This document shows positions 56,000 to 64,000 of a stretch of 64,000 nucleotides of DNA, one piece after another; positions within the stretch are counted from its first letter, which is position 1, and each line of letters opens with the position of its first letter. The notes beneath the pieces were generated by a model. The model saw only the letters and a program-made list of their open reading frames with translations, was not told where the DNA came from and did no database searches. Source of the DNA: Symsagittifera roscoffensis (lineage: Eukaryota; Xenacoelomorpha; Acoela; Convolutidae); assembly GCF_963678635.1 (NCBI RefSeq), contig NC_087062.1, positions 57,115,970 through 57,179,969 on the forward strand, read 5' to 3'. The translations under genes and the position numbers were made by a program.

Positions 56000-58996
56000 T
56001 ATATCTTGTGGTCTGTATTTTTCGCCATTTAAGTAAAGTAATCTTTTATTTCTTTAAAATATCCGCTATAGTCTTGTGCGTATATGTCTGAAAAGCCTGC
56101 TGTTTCTGCAAGTTAGCGTAGGTTTTGATCTGTGGATTGTCGTTGTATTGTGTCCAATTTTGTGAGTATTTCTTGAAACTGTTGTGTTTGGATGTGATGT
56201 TGGATGTCAGATATAGAGTATATGCCGATTGATTCTAAATCAATATTGGCGTTGCGGACAATAGCTCTAATGCTTTCTATTGAAGTTTTTTGAGTGGTTG
56301 CATAAGTTTAGGATATGGTTCGAGAAGATAGTATTTGTCTTCCTCAGGGTTTAATTGTACTACATTGTGGCTATTTTTTGATCCACATGGGACTGCTGTA
56401 TCTCAAAAATAAGTTATGCGGGAGAGTGTATCAACTAAATGTTTTTTCTTTTTGTAGAATATTAGGATTCTTTTATAGAAACTATGTCTTCAAAAATATA
56501 TAAAGGTGATATTTCTTGGTACAAGTGTAACACTATAATATATTTTACTTCGTAGTCAAAAAAATTGGATGTGTTTCCTAACAATAAACATCCTGCATAA
56601 GGGAATTTAAGTCCTGCTAGTTCAAGTGATTGTAAAATTTCGTTCAAGTTTGCATAATTTATGAAGTACTTCAAGATCTGTCAAAGATATTTCTTGAACG
56701 ATTCTTCTTATTGTGTAGTATAATTTCATGTCTAAGTGTATGACAAAGTGAATTGCGCCAATTTGAGTGTTGTTCATGAGTGATAGTTCTTGTAAACGTG
56801 TACTGTCTTTGCCTTGTGATTTTAATTTTCCGCCAATTCTTCCTGTATTAATTTGAAATTGTACTGGGATATATAAGTTTTCATCAGTGGTTGAACGAGA
56901 TGTAGCCATTTCATGGATAAATATTTTTCCTGTATTCAAATCGAAACCGTCTTCCTATTTGCCAAGAATTTCTGAATACAGTGTTTTGTAAAGTTGTTTG
57001 GTGTCTATATATGCAAGTTCCGTTTCTGGGTATATTTGGAAACGTGTCAAATTATTTTCTTTAATATGGATGTTTCAAAATCTATAATTACTATGTCTGA
57101 GTTGATAAAGGCTTACATCTTCAAACGGAATTGATTCAATAAAACATTTTTGTTGAAATTTTATCATTCTAGGTTGTAGTGTTCTACTTGAAATGTGGTA
57201 CAGGTGTCTTCGGGGAACCAAACAATTGTTGCTTGTGTGCGTGTAGTAGCCTCGCAGTATCCTTGGTCGTTTTTGCAAGGGAGTCTGAGTCCTTGATAAA
57301 TTATAGTGTCATCTTTTAAATCACGTGTTAGTTGTACTTTTTCAAGTTGTATTTTCCAATCAAAAAACATGATTTCTTGGTAACCTTTAATTTATGTATC
57401 TGCTGTACAATTTGAGGGACTGTTTATTCCAGGTTGTGGTATCCAGTTTTTATCATGGAGAACGTAAGTTAAAATTCCATGTGCTCCGTGAAATGGAAAT
57501 TTGTTATCTAATCTTATATGACCTTGGTATTTTTCATGTTCAGCTTGATGTGCTGAGTCTAGAAAAACTTGAAAGTTTACTAACTTTCTGTTTTTGCCTT
57601 TGTTTGATGTAATTTTTAATCTTTCAAGTTCAGGGCAATCTTGGGCAATCTTCAGGGCTGAGGTGCAATAGTCTTTGGATGTTACTTTGGATGAAAGATT
57701 CATGATCTAGTTTGTTTTTGTTTCCGTTTCAGACTTGGGAACAATGTACTTTCTTTTCGCTGTGAGTTTATATCCTGTTAGTGTTGTAGCTTGTGCTTTT
57801 GAGTAAAGTTTTGCTATTACATTTGTTGTTTCGATTGATTGTTGTTCGGATTCACATTGAGCGACTTGGTTTATTGCATATTTGCGTAAAGTTTTTTGTT
57901 CATCTTCTTTACAGTCATAGTGTGTGTCTAATCAATCCTGGGGTCCTGTTTGGGGGAAGGATTATTACGATCGGGTTTTGAAAAACTGAAAAAAAAAGAG
58001 TCTGAAAAATTAGTATCTTTAAAAGATACATGTGTACGATAGTTCTGAATATGGATTATAAAGGTGATACATCCAATTGTCTTTTTTGTGTATCTATCGT
58101 ATTTTTAGATTATTTCTGTGGTTATAAACGGGGGAGGGTAAAAATTGAGCTGTTAATTGCGGAGGGGCTAGGGAAAAGGGATGATGATATGTATTATTTA
58201 GTCTTACTGTGATTTCATATTTTAGTAACAAGTTGACTTGTGCAATTATTTGTATGATATGTTCTTGACTATCTGAATATCTTTGTGAATATCTTGTCGA
58301 TATTGTAATCTATTCAGTGCCCAGCTGTGTAATCTGTTACTTTCGTTGTGTTGTCCAAATAATGTAAGGGTTGCTACGAATGTTTTCCAATCTAATCGTA
58401 GTTGTGTGTTATTTGTTGATTTTTCTCTATATCTAGCGTCGAATTTGGAGGAAATGGTGTTTGTGAAAATTGAGTTAAAGAAGGGGTTGAAGAGCTTCAG
58501 CTAGTGACAAAGATCTGTCTGATGAAACGTCTATTGGATCAATTATTAAATTTGGTTCGCCTTTGGTGAAATCTTGTGTCATCATAAATGGGAAATATTC
58601 TTTAGTGGCTGGAGGATTAAAAGGGTTTTCTACTAGAAAGGTCTACAGGATTTGTTGTTGGCGAACGAGGTATTTTGAATTGAATTCTGGGGTTTTGCAA
58701 ATTTCTATTTCGTCTTGGATGAATAATTTGTCGGTTTATTTCGAGTGTGTTTTGGTTTTGACTTTGGTGTCTTGCTCTATTAGGATCTTGTTGGAGAGGG
58801 GGGTATATTTTATATACTAGTTCGTATTGTGGTTCGCTCAGCGTTGCTTGGCGAATTACTGGTTCTAGTGGTTCGGACAAACTTGCTTGTCTTTCTTCAA
58901 AAGTATTTGGATTATCTTGAACAGAGATGCGTGTTGATTATTGAGGGATAGTTGTTTGAGTATTTGTTGGTGTTGTTGGAGGTTCTTGGGACGTTG
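56000..58996 (-). pseudogene. Envelope-position ORF of element D, broken
   Basis: Lies between the post-integrase noncoding tract and ORF4. Open pieces: 58880-58617 (polar N-terminal part), 57703-57392, 57370-57164 (Cys-containing) and 56939-56622. Many stops separate them. Cys-rich, beta-type composition and position favour an envelope-like glycoprotein, but no family could be named with confidence. Confidence 0.5.
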
Positions 58997-60640
58997 TTGG
59001 TGGGTTGTTGATTAGCAATTTTAAAAAACTTTTGGAAAATTTTTATTTAAGAAGAAATCTTATGTTCACTTTAATATTCTTCAATGAAAAGTGTTAAAAG
59101 TATCGTTGCTAATGCGAAGGTTACAATAGTCTTTCTTATACATTCGCAAACTGTCACTATCAGAGATGTCAGAAATGTGAGAAACATTATAAAAAGAAGA
59201 AAAACATCTGTTCTACTGAATAGATGTTGGAACATTTAGACAGTTTTTTGAAACATCGTACTTGAAGAGGTGTTCAATTATTTTGGAGAAATTTTCGTAG
59301 GTTGGGGCTCGGGAATTAAAATTGATGAATAAGTTGCTAAAAATTATCAGGGCGAGGATGATTATTTCTAAAATATCGGATATGAGAACTATACCAGATT
59401 TGAAAAATTGGAAAGAATTAAAAAAAGATTTGAAAGTATATTAAGAAACATTTGAACTGTTTGAGAAAAGAGCATTTGAAGAAAGTTCTTCGTCGAATTA
59501 TTTTTTATTTTTTGAGGCCAAATTTAAGTGTAGTCGGATTGTTTATTAGTTTTTTGACAAATGGGTTGGATCACGGCAATTTTTGAGAAAGCGGAGTTTT
59601 GAGGGCTCTTAAGAGTCTTTCTGGCTTTGTTGTTTTTTATTGAATGATTGAAGGTATCTAAGAGATATTCGTACTTTAGGCTAAATGATCATGTCCATTT
59701 TGTTCTTTAGGCTAATTTAATAATTTTCCCTAAAGAGTTTTTGAGGTCTAAGTTGGGACAATATTGCTGATTTTTGAACTGCTTGATAGGGGAGGGTTGT
59801 AATAATGAAGCTTTGTTTATTTCAGGTCTCAATGTTTAGCGGTTTGCTTATTTTTGACCTGGAGGTCCTTAAGTTATAAATAGAGATTAGCTTGAGGGTG
59901 ATTATTTGTCGGCTAAAGAAGTCGTGTTAAAAATGGGGTGATGATTCAAAAAAACTTCTAATTGGCTGAATTTGAACTATTTTGTTCAAGTGCTTTTCAG
60001 CACGAATTTAACAAAAAATATAGAGTTTATGAAAATATCTTCAAGAGCTAAAAATGTTACTGAATTCAAAGCGGTTTTTGAAATTCAACTTTCTTTAATA
60101 TTTTAGATTGTGGGATGAATGTTTTGTAACCTTTTCGTGGCTGCTTACGAAGTCGTGATGACTGTCTATGTGGAGAGTTTTCTTTATGATGTATAATTTT
60201 TTGTTCTCATTTTTAAAAATTTTCTTTCTGTTTGAGGTATCTTTTTGTTGTTTATGTTTTTGATTTTTATTTGGGAAGCTCTTTGTCCTTTTTATCTAAT
60301 TGTTTTTGGATGGGGTGCATATCAGTGCTTTGATTTTAATTTTTTTTCTGATCTATTCTGATTAATTTTAAGTCCTGTAAAAGATTATTATTGAGTAAGT
60401 TCTCGTACTCTTTCGGGTTATGAGATAAAAGATTGTTTCGATGTTGAACGATTTCTTTCCTGTTTAAGTCTGTGAGTTTGTATGTTACATCAGTGGGTTT
60501 ATCAATTATTTGATACGGTCATTTTCGGATTGGTTGTATTTTTTTAAGAAATTCGTTGTTGTGTTATGAAATTTGGAATTGAAACATATGTTCTAAATTT
60601 TTAAATTGGTTGCTGGAGTAAATCGGGAATTTATTTTGGA
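58997..60640 (-). other. Noncoding tract between integrase and the envelope-position ORF
   Basis: No ORF of note. Its middle (about 59640-59890) is the part amplified in the tandem units of region 1. Confidence 0.5.
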
Positions 60641-60641
60641 A

Positions 60642-61560
60642 TTAAAATTTTGTCTGTGTATTAATTTCTTTATTATTTTCTGGCAAATTTCGTTGTGTTT
60701 TTTGTTTCTGTTTAAAATCCATTCGGTGTGTACTGGAAGCTAATTTTAAAGTTTGCGGATGTTGAAAATGATCCTCATCGTGGGTATATAGTGGTAGATT
60801 GTAACATATTGATTCTTTAGTGGGTTGGCAATAACCTTGTGCATTTTTTGAAGCTTTTGCTGTGATTATTATCGGTTTCCGTGGTTTCTGGTTGAAAACC
60901 ATTTCATAGGGTGATAGTCCTAAGGTTGTTATGATTTGTGAATTATAAGATAGTGGGAATAGTTTTGCATCTGTTGATCACTCAGTATATCTTGTGTCAT
61001 TTCCGTTATGCATACATCTGAGATAGTCTTGTAGTGAACAGTTCATGGCTTCAACTAAAACATTAGTCCAAGGTGCGTGAGATGTACGTGGTTTGTGTTT
61101 AATGTTATATAAGTGGCATAGTGTGATAATTTCGTTGATTGTAATTTCAGTGCAATTGTCTGTAACAAGGATTTCGGGTAATCCGAATTTTGCTATCCAG
61201 TGTTCATAAAGTGTTGTATATGCATAGTAAGCATTACAATGAGGTACTGGGTTAAGTGCTACGTAGTTTGTGAATGCATCTACTGTGATCATTATTTATG
61301 AGTTTCCTTCTGAAGATGGTGTTATTGTTCCTTTTGTATCGAAAGAAATTCTGTGATTGAAAAACATACTTTGTCCTTTAAAGTCTTATTTTTCTGCAAT
61401 TTGTTTTTGGTTTGGGTATGGTTTGTTTAATTGACATGTTATGCAACCGTTGCATTATACTTTTATCCAAATTGGTGCATTTGGGAACTAAAAAATTTGT
61501 ATAAGACTTGAGGTTGTCGTATCTGCTCCTGAGTGTCCTTTAGTGTGTAAAGAGTGAGAG
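60642..61560 (-). pseudogene. Integrase of element D
   Basis: HHCC zinc region at about 61545-61435 (HTKGHSGADTT, then CNGCITCQLNKPY). The catalytic core runs from 61292: D in ITVDAFTNYVALNP, D in LVTDNCTE, and E in NVLVEAMN, with the HKPRTSHAPWTN stretch between the last two. All three acidic residues are present. A TGA near 60978 replaces an expected Trp codon, and a TAA sits in the zinc region. C-terminal part at 60902-60642 (LSPYEMVFN). Confidence 0.8.
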
Positions 61561-61948
61561 GTATGAAAAGCTATAGGCATCATACTTAAAGGTAGGCAGG
61601 GTACTTTGATATCGGATGTTTGGTATTCTAGGATATCTGTGTTTTCGTTGATAGAGGTGTTGTTAAATTTTCTGAAATATCAAAGAAGGGTTTTGTTTCC
61701 TAGGATGGTGGTATCGGCTTTAATTGGCTTGGTTTTATATTTCTGCCAAGATTTAAATTGTCTGATGACTGGGTCAAGATTTTGATGTTTTTGTAACAAG
61801 TCGAGTGTTATTTTTTCTGTTAATGGGAGAAAAATAATTTCAATTTCTACTTTTGATAGAGGTATTGTATCTAGTGGGTCATAAAAGTTAAAAACATGGT
61901 TAATTGTTAATTAAATCCTTATTTGGTGGGCCTGATAAAATCATATTA

Positions 61949-62868
61949 TCAGTGAGATTTTCTTTTTCTATTAAAAGGAATAGATCTGTTTTTTTTTTTA
62001 AATTTTTGTTTGACTGGTTTTTGCTGTGTGTTGTTTTTTATCCATGAAGAGTATGGTATCGGTTTGAATGTAGATTTTCCTAGTAAATCTACCTCATAGT
62101 GATTGTTTTGATAATTTAGATATAGTGGAAAATGTTGTAAATTATTTATTTGTGATTTGTCTATATCAGTTTTTTCTGCATTTTTGCATTGTAATTTTGG
62201 TGATATTTCATCTTTTGCAAGGAAAAATTTTATGTTTTGTGGTATTTCAACTGTTTTTTTTAGAGTTAACATTTCAGGTGGTGTATTTCTACTGAGAAAA
62301 TCTGGTAGTGCGAGGTTTTTTCCTGCTGTTCAAACTGAATGTATATTTGGGAATTTCATTAAAATTAGTTGAAATTTATAAACTCTATGAATTGGGTTTG
62401 ATTTTTGTGTAAAAAGAAAGATTATTGGTTTATGATGTGTAAATAAAACTGTTGGATGTTTAGATTCAAGTGTTAAAAATTCATATTCTCTAAATGTATA
62501 TATTATGGCTGTGCATTCTCTCATAAGGGTAGAGAGTCTAAGTTCAGCTTGAGTGAAGAGCCTAAATTCATTTTCTTCGTTCCATTGTAATATGGTAATA
62601 ATGCTGCGCCGATGCCAAAATTTGAGGCGTCGCACATGGCATAAAATGGTTGATCGGGATCTGGAATAGTGTTTGATAATTGTTCACAGAGAAGAGTTTT
62701 TATCTTTTCAAGTCGTTTCTGATGTTCAGTTGTCCATTCGAAATTATTTTGCTGTCTAAGGATGTTATAAAATGGTCTAAAGTATAGTTGCATTTTGTAT
62801 ACGTATTTACTTAAGAAGTTTAACATTCCAAGCAAGAGATACACAATTTTAGTTACATATTTACTTTT
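61949..62868 (-). pseudogene. RT end and RNase H of element D
   Basis: 62844-62521 carries the RT-connection segment (LLGMLNFLSKYV, then FEWTTEHQKRLEKIKTLL) and the RNase H start (FYAMCDASNFGIGAALLPYY, first catalytic D). After a frameshift, 62635-62330 continues with RECTAIIYTFREYEFLTLES (catalytic E). 62272-61949 begins with or just after the LPDFLSRNTP end of RNase H. The polymerase active site itself lies beyond the truncation. Confidence 0.8.
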
Positions 62869-64000
62869 TTAAAAATTTTTGAGCTCGAGAAACTACTATT
62901 TAAAAGATGAATGAAGTTTACTTTAAAAAACAATTCATAAAAAAATCGAAATTATCCTTCATCGAGGAGCATAAACAATTGTCACCTACTTCAAAACTTG
63001 AAACAACAAATTTTGAAAGTGCTCGTTGCATCAAGAACATCTAGAAAAGTCTCCAAAACTAGCAAAAACAAAAAAAATTTAAAACAGGTTTTTAATGCTA
63101 CTTGTTTTCTAGTCTTTTAAATTGTTGTTTGTTCTGATTCTAATGCAATTCTTGTTTTCTTTTAAATTGTGTTTACAAAGCAACAACAGCGCGTTTTTGA
63201 TATAAACGTTTATTAGAAACAAACGTTCATTGAGAGGCCGAAATGTGCTCTTTGTAACATTTAATCGGATTCTGCATCAGGCCAAAATCAGAAAATTCGG
63301 GGATTCTCAAATGCTCTTTTTATGGTCTGTTTTGCTATTTTGAATTCCTTGAACAAATATACCACTATACCACTATAGCAAACTAGCAGAATCCAATAAA
63401 AAATTACAGAATCTGGAACAGTTTGTGGAATCCTCAAGACAAAATCATTATCTGTGTTTAGTCAGCTTAGGCAACTATGAGCGTAATCCGCATTTTGTTT
63501 GCGAATTCCAGTAATATTTTTAGTTAAATCATGAAAAAAAATTACAAAATCAAGTGTTTAGATTTTGTGTTTGGATCACCAATTGCCTGTCAAATTTTTG
63601 GGAAAAACCATCTGCAAACTTTCCCCGAGAACAAAAAACAACGTAAATTTTCCCCGAGAAAAAACAAAAACTTATTGTCGGGACAAAATAGATAAAAAAC
63701 GGCGAGCATCATCATATCGTTTCTCAACAAGTTTTGTTATCTTCATGGTTTTTCACATAAAATTAGAATCGACCATAGTCTTGCTTTTTATTTCCTAATT
63801 TTGAACCTTCCTGCAAAAAGTTTAACCTTGAAATCATTTTTTGTACAGTATGAGATCTTAGATCTAACGGGCTTGTAGAAAAACTTGTTTTTATGAGAAA
63901 TCAAAACTATTGGCCATGTCATACACTTTATTTAAGAGAACTTGAAATTATTCACTCGATAAAATCATTTCTAACTTGAGAATCAGTAGACAACCATCTT
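62869..64000. other. No gene recognised
   Basis: AT-rich flank beyond the truncated end of element D. No 5' LTR of family 1 is present. A plus-strand frame at 63565-63798 lacks coding character. Confidence 0.4.

Larger units (their letters stand above)
51727..62868 (-). mobile_element. LTR retroelement D, 5'-truncated (Ty3/gypsy type, family 1)
   Basis: From 5' to 3' on the minus strand: end of RT, RNase H, integrase, a 1.6-kb noncoding tract, envelope-position ORF, ORF4, long 3' tract and 3' LTR. It breaks off within RT near 62868, so gag, protease and the 5' LTR are absent. It carries scattered stops and frameshifts. It is the best guide to gene order for the family. Confidence 0.85.

Noticed and set aside
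1-64000. CRISPR arrays, bacterial operons, rRNA genes or intact tRNA genes
   Set aside because: None seen. The tandem repeats are transposon-derived or microsatellites, and the tRNA-like stretches lack complete folds.

Overview
The window is AT-rich nuclear DNA from an invertebrate metazoan. It has short exons with GT-AG introns, a vinculin-type gene, a chymotrypsin-fold gene and many transposable elements. The phylum cannot be fixed from sequence alone. One 200-base assembly gap (23300-23499) lies just after long CT and ATCT microsatellites. I saw no bacterial-type operon, CRISPR array or rRNA.

Layout. (1) 1417-18639, + strand: three tandem copies of a chimeric unit. Each joins a small basic ORF and spacer to part of an LTR retroelement; the third copy runs into the rest of that element, ending in a 3' LTR at 18249-18639. 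(2) 19398-24186, + strand: a secreted serine-protease homologue in at least four exons, broken by the gap. Its first intron holds a dead Mutator-like transposase on the other strand. (3) 24187-28380: mostly unexplained AT-rich DNA with two inverted-repeat elements. (4) 28384-50722, - strand: a series of phase-compatible exons. They include an exon with a membrane span (50568-50722), a repeated exon type with an LPSKE..AK pattern, and three exons forming a vinculin tail domain (32406-31129). Three mobile elements sit inside this series: a nonautonomous LTR element (34181-39005, 4-bp target duplication, itself inserted in an older repeat), a hAT-type MITE (39709-40146, 8-bp target duplication), and a gag/protease LTR retrotransposon (40745-47704) abutting coding-looking sequence on both sides. 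(5) 51727-62868, - strand: a 5'-truncated Ty3/gypsy-type element of the same family as the elements in regions 1 and 4, with RT end, RNase H, integrase, an envelope-position ORF, an extra ORF downstream of it, a long 3' noncoding region and a 3' LTR.

How it fits together. The three copies of the first LTR family share the order pol - envelope-position ORF - ORF4 - long noncoding tract - LTR. All are damaged. The second LTR family has a gag with a CCHC knuckle, a textbook -1 slippery heptamer at the gag stop leading exactly into the protease frame, and two related small ORFs in its leader; its RT and integrase are missing. The most interesting host signal is that a membrane-span exon, repeated linker exons and a vinculin tail are collinear on one strand. 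They may encode a membrane protein with a vinculin-like cytoplasmic tail, but two neighbouring genes plus a transposon-disrupted linker cannot be excluded without transcript data.
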